A DNA stretch of 30,537 nucleotides, from NCBI GenBank assembly GCA_035412805.1, contig DAONVO010000019.1, positions 1 through 30,537 on the forward strand, in the 5' to 3' direction. The notes below the pieces were generated by a model. It did not search any database and was not told where the DNA came from. It worked only from the letters and a program-made list of their open reading frames with translations. The translations under genes were made by a program, and so were the position numbers. Within the stretch, counting starts at the first letter, position 1. The number at the start of each line of letters is the position of its first letter. This document shows positions 1 through 8,551 of this stretch, in pieces. Source of the DNA: DTU018 sp029550685 (GTDB taxonomy: Bacteria; Bacillota; Syntrophomonadia; Syntrophomonadales; Syntrophomonadaceae).

Positions 1-202
1 AACCCCAATCTAAGACTGTACCCAATATAGTCTTGCTTGTCCTGATAGTTAATGGTCCAGGCAATAGGGTCCAGGTTTTACGCACCATTTTAGATGCAGG
101 ACAAGACTAAGGCCAGGCCAGATGGTTGTTGGGAATAATACCAGGTGATAAATTGAGATTTTTTGACTTAATATATGAATGTGTTTCAGTAAATCACAGG
201 TC
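1..202. other. Leading non-coding stretch, nothing assigned
   Basis: I see no convincing gene here. An imperfect inverted repeat has one arm near 27-43 and the other near 97-109. On the minus strand a short frame is open from an ATG at 88 to the window edge, but it has no ribosome binding site and no recognisable product. It could be the tail of an element lying outside the window. Confidence 0.3.
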
Positions 203-231
203 TCGACAAAATATTTAATTTATTTTATACT
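203..231 (+). promoter_or_regulatory. Sigma-A-type promoter of the gcvPA operon
   Basis: A -35 box TCGACA (203-208, 5 of 6 to consensus) is followed by a 17-base AT-rich spacer and a -10 box TATACT (226-231, 5 of 6). Transcription would begin near 237-239, giving about 60 nt of leader before the glycine riboswitch. Spacing and placement make this the natural promoter for the riboswitch and the genes behind it. Confidence 0.7.
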
Positions 232-297
232 TACAACAGTAGCTATGATGAACAAGAGTAAAGAAATTAAGTGCTATTTATAGAATCAATAAAATAC

Positions 298-466
298 CGG
301 GATGATGGGTATCGAGAGAGGGAGCGACAGCTCACACCGAAGGAGCAAGCATTATTTTGTTCCCTGAAAAATGCGAAACTCTCAGGTAAAGGGATCGTAC
401 TCGGACCATTCTCTGGAAAGTCATCAGACACCGAAGGGGCAAACCATATGGTGAAACTCTCAGGTT
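298..466 (+). promoter_or_regulatory. Tandem glycine riboswitch upstream of gcvPA
   Basis: Two consecutive glycine aptamers are visible. The first runs from the leader GGGATGATGG through CGAGAGAG, CACCGAAGGAGC and GAAACTCTCAGG (about 298-388). The second runs from GGATCGTACTCGGACC through CTCTGG, CACCGAAGGGGC and GAAACTCTCAGG (about 391-466). The repeated ACACCGAAGG(A/G)GC and AACTCTCAGG blocks are hallmarks of this class. It lies between a promoter and an intrinsic terminator. As known for gcvT riboswitches, glycine binding is expected to favour read-through and switch on the genes downstream. A second copy precedes the glycine reductase operon. Confidence 0.95.
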
Positions 467-513
467 AAATAACAGAGTGTTAGGGGACTAACAAAGCTCT
501 GTTATTTTTTTTT
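467..513 (+). terminator. Riboswitch-controlled intrinsic terminator
   Basis: AATAACAGAG (468-477) pairs with CTCTGTTATT (497-506), enclosing a nested GTTAG/CTAAC stem, and runs into a T tract ending at 513. It begins directly after the second aptamer, so it is the expression platform of the first glycine riboswitch. Confidence 0.88.
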
Positions 514-716
514 CAAAACAGTAAATAGTGCGAATCTAAAGAGTATTCGAACCTGTAATATCAGAAATTCTAAAATTCGGCAAATTGTATACCCTCTTCT
601 TTTTGGATAGCCAAGCTATTTCGCATAAATCAAGTTGACTTTTGAAAAGAAAGGGGAGGAAAGGTTGTTGTGAGGTTTTTTGCAACATTCTAATACAAAG
701 ATTGGAGGGGTTGAAA
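514..716 (+). other. Untranslated leader between terminator and gcvPA
   Basis: There is no gene on the usual criteria. A strong Shine-Dalgarno-like AAGGGGAGG lies at 651-659. A GTG at 670 would give only a seven-residue peptide ending at a TAA at 691-693, just before the true gcvPA ribosome binding site at 704-710. It is either a chance match or a tiny leader peptide. Confidence 0.3.
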
Positions 717-2111
717 GTGGCCGATAAAAAATGTTTTGTGCACCCGTATATACCTAATTCAGCACCCGCAGTCGAGCAGGCAATGCTGGAGGAACTAGGT
801 GAAACGGCGGCAGAAAATCTTTACAGGGTCATTCCGGATAATTTAAAACTACACAGGAAACTTGACCTGCCCGAGCCGCTGGTTTCTGAATATGAGCTAA
901 AAAGGCATGTTGAGAAAATACTGGCCAAAAACCAAACCTGTGATGAATATATAAGTTTCTTGGGTTCGGGTTATTGGCATCACTACGTGCCGGCTGTTTG
1001 CAGCGAAATAGCCAACCGCGCCGAATTTTTAACCGCCTATTGGGGTGATACTTATTCGGACTTTGGTAAATGGCAGGCTATGTTTGAATATCAATCCCTG
1101 ATGGGTGAATTATTGAATATGGAAGTAGTCAGCAGTCCCACTTATGATTGGAGCTCAGCTGCTAGCAGCGCCATAATGATGGCCGTCAGAATAACCGGCC
1201 GGAGTGATGTGCTGGTTCCTAGTAACATCAGCAAAGGACGGCTGAGCCAAATGAAAAATTTCATCCACGGCAGAGCCAATCTTAAAACCGTCGAATATAC
1301 TGCCAACGGAACCCTCTCTTTAGAAGATCTCCACAAAAAGATTTCGGCTGATACAGCTGCTGTGTATTTTGAAAACCCCACTTTTTTCGGATGCTTTGAA
1401 ACCCAAGGAAAAGAAATCGCAGATCTTGCCCATAAAGCAGGAGCTCTGGTGGTGGTGGGTGTGGATCCCAGCAGCCTGGGGATTGTTAACCCACCTGCAG
1501 ACTACGGGGCTGATATAGTATGCGGAGATGCTCAGCCATTAGGGAATGCGATGAATTATGGCGGCGGAGCTTGCGGCTTTATAGCTACCCAGGATGACGA
1601 ACGTTTGGTAGCTGAGTATCCTACCCTTTTGGTTAGCATAGCTAAGGGTGAGAATGAAGACCTTTGGGCTTTCGGCGAGTGTACTCATGAACGTACCTCC
1701 TATGTAAAACGTGGGGATTCCCCTGATTTTATAGGTACTTCTCAATGGCTTAATGCCATAACCTCAGGTGTTTACCTATCTCTTATGGGTCCGGCTGGTA
1801 TGAAGGAACTAGGTGAAGGCATATTAAGGCGAACTGCTTATACCATCAAACAGCTATCCAGCTTGGAAGGAGTACGTACTCCTGTATTCAACGGTCCCCA
1901 TTTCAAAGAATTCATAGTCAACTTTGATGCAACTGGCAAGACGGTTGCCGAAATAAACAAGAAGCTTTTGAGCTATGGTATATTCGGCGGCAAAGATCTT
2001 AGCCGGGATTATCCTGAATTTGGCCAAAGCGCTCAGTATTGCGTAACAGAGGTCCATTCCTTAGATGACATCAACCGGCTGGTTAGCGCGTTAAAGGAGG
2101 TCTTGGCATGA
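717..2111 (+). CDS. gcvPA: Glycine dehydrogenase (decarboxylating) subunit 1
   Basis: This is the N-terminal half of the two-subunit P-protein of the glycine cleavage system. With GcvPB it decarboxylates glycine and passes the aminomethyl group to lipoyl-GcvH in the cytoplasm. The 464-residue product has the typical opening (HPYIPNS, then FLGSGYWHHYVP) and later family motifs (YTPYQ-equivalent SDFGKWQAMFEYQSL, NMEVVSSPTYDWSSAASS, MNYGGGACGF). The PLP lysine is on the partner, as expected. I chose GTG at 717 because GGAGGGG (704-710) lies six bases upstream; the longer frame to 642 contains Shine-Dalgarno sequence rather than protein. It overlaps gcvPB by ATGA and is controlled by the glycine riboswitch. 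gcvT and gcvH are not next to it. Confidence 0.95.
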   Translation: MADKKCFVHPYIPNSAPAVEQAMLEELGETAAENLYRVIPDNLKLHRKLDLPEPLVSEYELKRHVEKILAKNQTCDEYISFLGSGYWHHYVPAVCSEIANRAEFLTAYWGDTYSDFGKWQAMFEYQSLMGELLNMEVVSSPTYDWSSAASSAIMMAVRITGRSDVLVPSNISKGRLSQMKNFIHGRANLKTVEYTANGTLSLEDLHKKISADTAAVYFENPTFFGCFETQGKEIADLAHKAGALVVVGVDPSSLGIVNPPADYGADIVCGDAQPLGNAMNYGGGACGFIATQDDERLVAEYPTLLVSIAKGENEDLWAFGECTHERTSYVKRGDSPDFIGTSQWLNAITSGVYLSLMGPAGMKELGEGILRRTAYTIKQLSSLEGVRTPVFNGPHFKEFIVNFDATGKTVAEINKKLLSYGIFGGKDLSRDYPEFGQSAQYCVTEVHSLDDINRLVSALKEVLA

Positions 2112-3652
2112 GAAAGAATATAGACTACCATGCAGCTCGCTGGGACGAGCCCCTCATAATGCAGTTAGGAACACCTGGTGAACGGGGGGTTCTTTTACCG
2201 GCCTGTGAAAAACAGATATTAGAGGAAACAGATGATCCTGCCAATATACTGCCAGCTCACCTGTTGAGGCAAACACCACCAGAATTGCCAGAGGTTTCGC
2301 AGCCTCGGGTGGTTCGGCATTTCATGAGATTATCGCAGATGACCATGGGATTTGATGTGACTCCTGACATCAGTCAGGGCACCTGCACTATGAAATACAG
2401 CCCCAAGATTAATGAAGTTTTTTGCCAGTCTCCCAAGCTTCGCCAGCTTCACCCCTATCAGGACGAGGAGACTGTTCAAGGTATATTAGAAATCATCTAT
2501 AAACTAAAATTATTCCTCTGTGAAATTTCCGGAATGGACGACTTTACCTTCCAGCCCGGTGGTGGCTCCCAAGCTATCTATACTAATGCTTGTATAATAA
2601 GAGCTTACCATGAAGCCAATGGTGAGGGAGAAAAGCGCAACGAAATTATCTCCACGGCATTTTCTCATCCGGTTGATTCTGCAGCGGCTCATACCGCTGG
2701 CTTTAAGGTCATAACCTTAATGCCGGAAAGCAACGGCTATCCCAGTGTGGAAGCCTTAAAAGCAGCTATTTCACCGCGAACTGCTGGTCTAATGATAACT
2801 AATCCGGAGGATACCGGGATATTTAATCCCCATATTCACGAATTTGTAGATCTGGTCCACGAAGCTGGTGGCTTATGTTCCTATGATCAGGCTAATGCCA
2901 ACGGGATATTAGGAATTGCTCGCGCTCGTGAAGCCGGGTTTGACATGTGTCATTTTAATCTTCACAAGACCTTTTCTTCTCCCCATGGCTGCATCGGACC
3001 TGGATGTGGTGCAGTTGGAGTAAGCGACAAACTGGTAAGATTTTTGCCAGTTCCCAGGGTAAGTTTCGATGGGGAAAAATATCACATCGAATTTGACCAT
3101 CCCGATTCGATAGGACAGGTAAGAAATTACAACGGAAATATACCGGCTGTTCTCAGATCCTATGCCTGGATAATGAGCTTAGGGGCAGAAGGCTTGAAAC
3201 GCGTGGCCGAGATAGCTGTACTGAACAACAATTACCTGACCAAGAAAATCTCCCAGATAAAAGGAGTAACTATCGCCTATCCGGAAGGCGGACAGCGCCT
3301 GGAACAGACCAGATTTTCCTGGGAAACCCTGACAAAGGATACCGGAGTGACTACAGAAGATGTCCGGAGAAGGATAGTTGATTATGGTATTCAGAGTTAT
3401 CACACCAGTCATCATCCCATAATTGTACCGGAGCCCTTTACTCTGGAACCCAGCGAAAGCTTTTCCAAGGAAGATTTGGATTTGTACGTTGAGATCTTCA
3501 GTAAGGTAGCGGAAGAAGCCTATGAAAACACCGAGGTAGTCTTAACTGCTCCTCACCGCAGTACGACCTATCAGGTGGATCGTAGTGGTTGTAACGACCC
3601 GGAACAATGGGCTATGACCTGGAAAGCCTACCGCAGAAAGCATCTGAAGTAG
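2108..3652 (+). CDS. gcvPB: Glycine dehydrogenase (decarboxylating) subunit 2
   Basis: This is the C-terminal, PLP-binding half of the glycine decarboxylase P-protein. At 514 residues it is slightly longer than usual for the family. The PLP lysine is seen in FNLHKTFSSPHG at residue 287, followed by the glycine-rich GPGCGAVGV. The upstream part has FQPGGGSQAIYTNA. The start ATG at 2108 has AAAGGAGGT five bases before it and overlaps the gcvPA stop by four bases, so the two subunits are translationally coupled. The sugar-type transporter follows after 30 bases in the same direction. The enzyme is reversible, but the adjoining glycine reductase operon suggests glycine catabolism here. Confidence 0.95.
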   Translation: MRKNIDYHAARWDEPLIMQLGTPGERGVLLPACEKQILEETDDPANILPAHLLRQTPPELPEVSQPRVVRHFMRLSQMTMGFDVTPDISQGTCTMKYSPKINEVFCQSPKLRQLHPYQDEETVQGILEIIYKLKLFLCEISGMDDFTFQPGGGSQAIYTNACIIRAYHEANGEGEKRNEIISTAFSHPVDSAAAHTAGFKVITLMPESNGYPSVEALKAAISPRTAGLMITNPEDTGIFNPHIHEFVDLVHEAGGLCSYDQANANGILGIARAREAGFDMCHFNLHKTFSSPHGCIGPGCGAVGVSDKLVRFLPVPRVSFDGEKYHIEFDHPDSIGQVRNYNGNIPAVLRSYAWIMSLGAEGLKRVAEIAVLNNNYLTKKISQIKGVTIAYPEGGQRLEQTRFSWETLTKDTGVTTEDVRRRIVDYGIQSYHTSHHPIIVPEPFTLEPSESFSKEDLDLYVEIFSKVAEEAYENTEVVLTAPHRSTTYQVDRSGCNDPEQWAMTWKAYRRKHLK

Positions 3653-3682
3653 TATTACCAGGCTGTTTAAGGAGAGATCAAA

Positions 3683-5170
3683 TTGAGCTATCTACACATG
3701 AAAGGTATTAGTAAATCGTTCCCTGGTGTAAGAGCATTAAGTAATGTAGATTTTGAAGCGGAAAAAGGAGAAGTTCATGCTATTGCTGGTGAAAATGGCG
3801 CCGGAAAGTCTACCCTGATCAAAATTCTGTCCGGAGCCTATCTACCTGATGAGGGACAAATATTTTTAGATGGAAAAGAATTATCCATAACTGATCCTCA
3901 TTCTGGACGCGAGCAGGGAATATCAGTTATTTATCAGGAATTGAGCCTGATACCCAACATGACTGTTGCCGAAAATATTTTCTTAGCCAACATGCCCAAG
4001 AGATTGGGGGCGGTAAAATGGCAGGAGATGAGGCAGCGTTCCCATGATGTACTCCAAGAAATAGGCTTCGATATCAGCCCTAATGCCAAGGTAAGGGATC
4101 TAAGCATTGTACAGCAGCAGGCGGTGGAGATTGCCAAAATATTGGTGGAAGAAACCAAAATTGTGGTTATGGATGAACCTACCGCCCTTTTGCCTCCGCG
4201 GGAAGTAAAGACTTTGTTCGAAGTAATTAACAAGCTAAGAGCAAAGGGGGTAACGGTACTATATATCTCCCACCGCCTGGATGAACTATTTCAAATCGCA
4301 GACCGGATTACGGTGCTCAGGGATGGAACCAAGATCGGTACTGTCAAACCTCAGGATATTAATCAGGATGAATTGATTCAGATGATGATTGGAAGAAAAC
4401 CGGCCGAACGGCAGTACTGGAAACCCGAAAGAGCCGAAATGCTGAAAAATGCTCCGGTAGTTCTGGAAGTTGAAGGCTTAGGCGACGGGAAGAACTTAAA
4501 GAATGTTTCGTTGAGCGTTCGTAAGGGTGAAATTTTAGGTATAGCTGGCCTGGTAGGTTCAGGCAATAGCGAGATATTACAGTGTATTTTTGGAGCCAAA
4601 CAGGCGGTTAGCGGTAGGATCAAAATTCAAGGTAAAGAGATTAAGTCCTTCGAACCTGCCACTTCCATTAAAAACAGTCTGGCTTTTTTACCGGCTGATA
4701 GAAAAAACCTGGGATTGGTATTGGGAATGACTATCAAGCGCAATATTTCCCTGACTGGACTGGATCAACTAAGTAACTTCTTCGTGGTCAAAAACCACCA
4801 GGAAAATGCAGTGGTGGATCAGCTCATAAAAAAACTCAGGATTAAGAGCAGAAGCCGGGAGCAAATGGTAGAAACTTTATCTGGCGGTAACCAGCAAAAG
4901 GTGGTAATGGCCAAGTGGCTGCTGCCTGAATGCCAAATCCTCATGTTTGATGAGCCTACCCGGGGAATCGATGTAGGGGCCAGGTCAGAAATTTATGAAC
5001 TGATGCTGGAATACGTTGATCAGGGTGGAACCATTGTCATGGTAAGCAGCGACATGCAGGAATTGCTAGCAGTCTGTGACCGGATCATAGTCATTGGCCA
5101 AGGTCAGGTTACCGCTGTCTTTGATCATGAAGAAGCTACTGAAGAAAAAATAGGAATGGCAATGTTTTAG
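3683..5170 (+). CDS. rbsA: Ribose-type sugar ABC transporter, double ATPase
   Basis: A 495-residue ATPase of the RbsA/MglA/XylG family with two ABC domains. Domain 1 has Walker A GENGAGKST, a divergent signature LSIVQQQAVEIAKIL and Walker B VVMDEPTALLP. Domain 2 has a degenerate Walker A (GLVGSGNSE), signature LSGGNQQKVVMAKWL and Walker B LMFDEPTRGIDVG. A degenerate second Walker A is normal in this family. The start is taken as TTG 3683, six bases after AAGGAGAG; ATG 3698 is an alternative. It energises uptake through the following permease. The true substrate is unknown: no sugar kinase or catabolic gene is nearby, and the operon is headed by glycine decarboxylase genes and a glycine riboswitch. 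Confidence 0.93.
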   Translation: MSYLHMKGISKSFPGVRALSNVDFEAEKGEVHAIAGENGAGKSTLIKILSGAYLPDEGQIFLDGKELSITDPHSGREQGISVIYQELSLIPNMTVAENIFLANMPKRLGAVKWQEMRQRSHDVLQEIGFDISPNAKVRDLSIVQQQAVEIAKILVEETKIVVMDEPTALLPPREVKTLFEVINKLRAKGVTVLYISHRLDELFQIADRITVLRDGTKIGTVKPQDINQDELIQMMIGRKPAERQYWKPERAEMLKNAPVVLEVEGLGDGKNLKNVSLSVRKGEILGIAGLVGSGNSEILQCIFGAKQAVSGRIKIQGKEIKSFEPATSIKNSLAFLPADRKNLGLVLGMTIKRNISLTGLDQLSNFFVVKNHQENAVVDQLIKKLRIKSRSREQMVETLSGGNQQKVVMAKWLLPECQILMFDEPTRGIDVGARSEIYELMLEYVDQGGTIVMVSSDMQELLAVCDRIIVIGQGQVTAVFDHEEATEEKIGMAMF

Positions 5171-5183
5171 GGAGGGCAGGAAG

Positions 5184-6203
5184 ATGAAGAACGGTTTACG
5201 CAACTTTGACTTTCGATCCTTTTGGAATTCATATCAGGTATGGATAATTTTTATAGCTTTAATTATCTGTTATAGTTTAATTTCACCTGATTTCTTTACC
5301 TCCAGGAATATCAGCAATATTATGACCCAGAATGCCATGCTGGTGGTTGTGGCTATGGGACAGTTGCTGGCGGTTATTACTGGAGGAATCGACCTGTCGG
5401 TAGGAGCTATTTTGGCACTTACCGGTGTCATGACGGCTAAATTCGTAGTAGGTGGCATGTCGGTATATGTTGCCATATTGGCTGCTATCGGTATTGGTGC
5501 TCTAGCAGGAGTCATAAGTGGTCTGCTGGTTTCCAAATTCAAGTTTGCTCCTTTTATTGCCACTCTGGCCACCATGGTAATGGTCAAAGGTATGACATTT
5601 GTTCAATCAGGTGGGCACGTTACTTATGTTTCCGATCCCACTTTCAAGTTCTTAGGGCGGGGAAGCATTCTGGGTATGCCAGTAATGATATGGGTAATGT
5701 TGCTGGTTATTTTCCTGGTATGGTTTGTTTTAACTAAAACTGTCGTAGGCCGCAGGCTTTATGCAGTCGGAGGAAATCCGGAAGCGGCCCGCCTGGCAGG
5801 CATCAATGTACCCAGGTATTTATTTGCGGTTTACGTTTGTTCAGGCGCTCTGGCCGGGCTAGCGGGTGCTTTTATGGCCTTCCGCCTGGGAGCTGGCAGC
5901 CCCACCATAGGTTCTGAATGGGAACTTGATACTATAGCTGCCGTTGTAGTTGGTGGTGCATCACTTATGGGTGGTATTGGTGCACCGTTGAATGCCATGC
6001 TGGGTGCTCTGATTATAGGGTTTATCCGCAATATACTCAATCTGTTGGGAGTAGCTACCTATCCACAGTTAATAGTAAAAGGTCTAATCATCATCTTGGC
6101 CGTACTTAGCCAGAATCTTGGCAGTGGGCTTATAGTAACCAAAAAGAAAACCGGAGGTGGTGTTCAACCAGAAACAGATATAGTGCAGAGTGGAAAAGAG
6201 TAA
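5184..6203 (+). CDS. rbsC: Ribose-type sugar ABC transporter, permease
   Basis: A 339-residue integral membrane permease of the RbsC/AraH/XylH (BPD_transp_2) family with about eight to ten hydrophobic segments. It has the characteristic QLLAVITGGIDLSVGAILAL near the N-terminus and AAVVVGGASLMGGIG followed by GALIIGFIRNILNLLGV near the C-terminus. GGAGGG lies eight bases before the ATG, and only 13 bases separate it from the ATPase gene. The tail after the last membrane segment is lysine- and polar-rich. Substrate cannot be read from the permease. Confidence 0.93.
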   Translation: MKNGLRNFDFRSFWNSYQVWIIFIALIICYSLISPDFFTSRNISNIMTQNAMLVVVAMGQLLAVITGGIDLSVGAILALTGVMTAKFVVGGMSVYVAILAAIGIGALAGVISGLLVSKFKFAPFIATLATMVMVKGMTFVQSGGHVTYVSDPTFKFLGRGSILGMPVMIWVMLLVIFLVWFVLTKTVVGRRLYAVGGNPEAARLAGINVPRYLFAVYVCSGALAGLAGAFMAFRLGAGSPTIGSEWELDTIAAVVVGGASLMGGIGAPLNAMLGALIIGFIRNILNLLGVATYPQLIVKGLIIILAVLSQNLGSGLIVTKKKTGGGVQPETDIVQSGKE

Positions 6204-6241
6204 AGCTCATAGACGGTGAGAAAAAAAGGAGGTTGGAGCAA

Positions 6242-7300
6242 TTGCGTAAAAACAGAGGGATAGCCTATTTACTGTTAGTCGCTATGGTTTTTTCCGTATT
6301 AATGTTAAGCGGATGCGGAGGACAAGAACAAACCGGCGGGGATACACAACAGCCTTCGTCTCAATCTAGTGGCAGCCTTAATCCCACTGGTGAAAAGGTT
6401 ACCATAGGCTGGAGTGAAAGAGCTTTGGCCGGAACTCCCTGGTTTGAAGCCATGGTAAGTGCAGCTAAAGAATTAGCAGCTGAAAACAATATTGAGTTGA
6501 TCGTAATTGATGCACAGAACAAACCTGATAAACAGGTTGCTGACGTGGAAGATCTTATTGCCCGGGGTGTAGATGCAATAGTTCTGGATCCCTGCCATCC
6601 TACCGCTGTACTGACGGCTGTAGAGCAGGCCAATGCTGCTGGTATACCAGTAGTAGGAGTTAACAGCGCTATCGATACCAGCGTTAATCCTAATGCCAGG
6701 ATCGAGACCATTGTAACCTCGGATAACTATACCATTGGTTATAATGTTGGCTATGAATTAGGCAAAAAGTATGACAAGCCTGAAGCTAACGTAGTTATTA
6801 TGAGTGGTCACATGGGAGACCTGGAAGGCTGGCAGAGAAGAAGCGGATTTATAGCTGGTTTTTCAGAATACCAGTACGAGAAATTCGGTGCTGCCAAAAT
6901 CAATATTTTGGCTCAGCGTTATGCCGGTGACTGGGATCCGGATAAAGCTTTGACTCAGATGCAGGATATACTGGTAAAATTCCCCAAACAGATTGATATT
7001 CTCTTTAGTGAAGGCGATGCCATGGCATTAAGCTGTGTAACTGCTCTTAAATCAGCAGGAGAAACAGGTGTACTGGTGGGCTCCATCGATGGGCAGCTGG
7101 AAGCCATTGAAGCCCTAAAAGACGGCGATATCGTAGCCATCGGCGTAAACAGTGCCGTTGAAACCGGTAAAGGCGGTGTCGAATATATCATGAGAGTATT
7201 GGGTGGTGAAAAAGTAAATAGCCGTATTTACGTACCTTCACCAACTATTACTCAGGATAATGTCGACCAATACTACAAGCCGGGTGTACCTTTCCTATAA
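6242..7300 (+). CDS. rbsB: Ribose-type ABC transporter substrate-binding lipoprotein
   Basis: A periplasmic-binding-protein-like domain of the RbsB type (Peripla_BP_4 group) anchored as a lipoprotein. A short basic start and a hydrophobic stretch lead to the lipobox LSGC, with the lipidated cysteine at residue 25, and then a Gly/Gln/Ser-rich linker. The binding domain shows IGWSERALAGTPWFEAM, IDAQNKPDKQVADVEDLIARGVDAIVLDP and the late ILFSEGDAMALSCVTAL. I chose TTG at 6242, nine bases after AGGAGG (6227-6232); the TTG at 6233 abuts the ribosome binding site. The operon carries no sugar catabolic genes, so the ligand is open. A glycine-related or purine-type compound is as conceivable as a sugar. 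Confidence 0.9.
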   Translation: MRKNRGIAYLLLVAMVFSVLMLSGCGGQEQTGGDTQQPSSQSSGSLNPTGEKVTIGWSERALAGTPWFEAMVSAAKELAAENNIELIVIDAQNKPDKQVADVEDLIARGVDAIVLDPCHPTAVLTAVEQANAAGIPVVGVNSAIDTSVNPNARIETIVTSDNYTIGYNVGYELGKKYDKPEANVVIMSGHMGDLEGWQRRSGFIAGFSEYQYEKFGAAKINILAQRYAGDWDPDKALTQMQDILVKFPKQIDILFSEGDAMALSCVTALKSAGETGVLVGSIDGQLEAIEALKDGDIVAIGVNSAVETGKGGVEYIMRVLGGEKVNSRIYVPSPTITQDNVDQYYKPGVPFL

Positions 7301-7308
7301 TAAGTTGC

Positions 7309-7342
7309 ATAACGGGAATGCAGCTACCTGCATTCCCGTTAT
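7309..7342 (+). other. Intercistronic 15-bp perfect hairpin
   Basis: ATAACGGGAATGCAG (7309-7323) and CTGCATTCCCGTTAT (7328-7342) form a perfect 15-bp stem with a CTAC loop. It starts just after the rbsB stop, and no T tract follows. It is more likely an mRNA 3'-end stabiliser or partial attenuator between rbsB and the next gene than a full intrinsic terminator. Confidence 0.7.
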
Positions 7343-7384
7343 CAGAACAAATGGCAAAGCATACAGCATAAGGAGACCAACAAT

Positions 7385-8497
7385 ATGAAGCGCTTAGGGC
7401 TTTTAGTTAACCCAATTGCCGGAATGGGCGGCAAGGCAGGATTAAAAGGCAGTGATGGTACTGAAACAGTGGAAAAAGCGCTTAAGCTGGGGATAGAGCC
7501 GGAATCACCCCGTCGTGCAGTAGAAGCTCTGAAAGTCTTGCTGCCAATTAAAGAAGAGATACAAATAATAACCTATCCTGCTGAAATGGGAGAAAATGAA
7601 GCTCGAGAAGCAGGGTTTGAACCCGTGGTAGTGGGGAGTATAAATTCCGGCCGCACCAGTAGAGAGGATACCTTAAGGGCAGTAGAAGACATGTTAAATA
7701 TGGATATTGATCTCCTGCTTTTTGCCGGAGGCGACGGTACTGCCCGTGATGTTTTTGAAGTGGTTAATACACGAATACCAGTATTAGGGATTCCAGCTGG
7801 AGTGAAGATTCATTCTGGTGTATATGCGGTCAACCCCCGCAGTGCAGGACAGGCAGCCTTGCTGTACCTGCAGGGTAAGTCCGGAAGTCTAACCGAAGCT
7901 GAAGTCATGGATATTGATGAAGATGCTTTCCGCCAGGGAACAGTTAAGGCCAGCCTTTTTGGTTATATGCTCATACCCGAGGATAAGCGCCATATGCAGA
8001 ATACTAAAGCCGGGTCCCGCTCGGGCAGTGCAGACTTAAGCGGTATAGGCAGGCGAATAGCTGCCTCCATGGAAGAGGACGTGCTATATATAATCGGCCC
8101 TGGCACAACTACTCGCGTTATTATGGAACAACTCAACCTTCCCAATACCCTTCTGGGTGTTGATGTAGTGTTAAATAAAAAGCTGCTTGCTGCTGATGTA
8201 AATGAAAAACAATTGTATCAGATTATTGATGGGAAACGGGCTAAGATTATTGTTACGGTTATCGGCGGACAGGGGCATTTTCTGGGGCGCGGCAACCAAC
8301 AGATAAGTCCGCGGATTATTCGTAAAGTAGGTAAGGAAAACATTATCGTGATAGCAGCCCAAGAAAAGCTGATAGCCTTACAACCAGCTTCGCTGCTGGT
8401 TGATACTGGTGACAACCAGTTAGATCAGGAACTCAGCGGATATATACAGGTTATCACCGGAGAGCATGACAGTATGGTTTTACCGGTACGCAGCTAG
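7385..8497 (+). CDS. ATP-NAD kinase / AcoX-family protein
   Basis: A 370-residue protein of the long ATP-NAD kinase/AcoX type. It opens with GLLVNPIAGMGGKAGLKGSDG, and the diacylglycerol/NAD-kinase-fold motif GGDGTARD sits at residues 115-122. Further on are PVLGIPAGVKIHSGVYAV and GPGTTTRVIMEQL, both usual for this family. The likely role is nucleotide phosphorylation, possibly of NAD to NADP, but AcoX-type members are poorly characterised. ATG at 7385 has AAGGAG about nine bases upstream. It is the last gene of the first glycine-regulated transcription unit, separated from rbsB by a strong hairpin. A plausible link is cofactor supply for the thioredoxin reductase downstream, but that enzyme lacks the usual NADPH motif. 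Confidence 0.8.
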   Translation: MKRLGLLVNPIAGMGGKAGLKGSDGTETVEKALKLGIEPESPRRAVEALKVLLPIKEEIQIITYPAEMGENEAREAGFEPVVVGSINSGRTSREDTLRAVEDMLNMDIDLLLFAGGDGTARDVFEVVNTRIPVLGIPAGVKIHSGVYAVNPRSAGQAALLYLQGKSGSLTEAEVMDIDEDAFRQGTVKASLFGYMLIPEDKRHMQNTKAGSRSGSADLSGIGRRIAASMEEDVLYIIGPGTTTRVIMEQLNLPNTLLGVDVVLNKKLLAADVNEKQLYQIIDGKRAKIIVTVIGGQGHFLGRGNQQISPRIIRKVGKENIIVIAAQEKLIALQPASLLVDTGDNQLDQELSGYIQVITGEHDSMVLPVRS

Positions 8498-8551
8498 CAT
8501 ACTTTTTTAAGAAGTTAATTTTGTACACCAGCCATGCATGGGGTGACAATT

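Noticed and set aside
1..88. Minus-strand partial frame from ATG 88 running off the window edge
   Set aside because: About 29 codons only, no Shine-Dalgarno, and no recognisable transposase or other motif.
271..468. 65-residue open frame near the window start
   Set aside because: It lies wholly across the first tandem glycine riboswitch and reads structured RNA, not protein.
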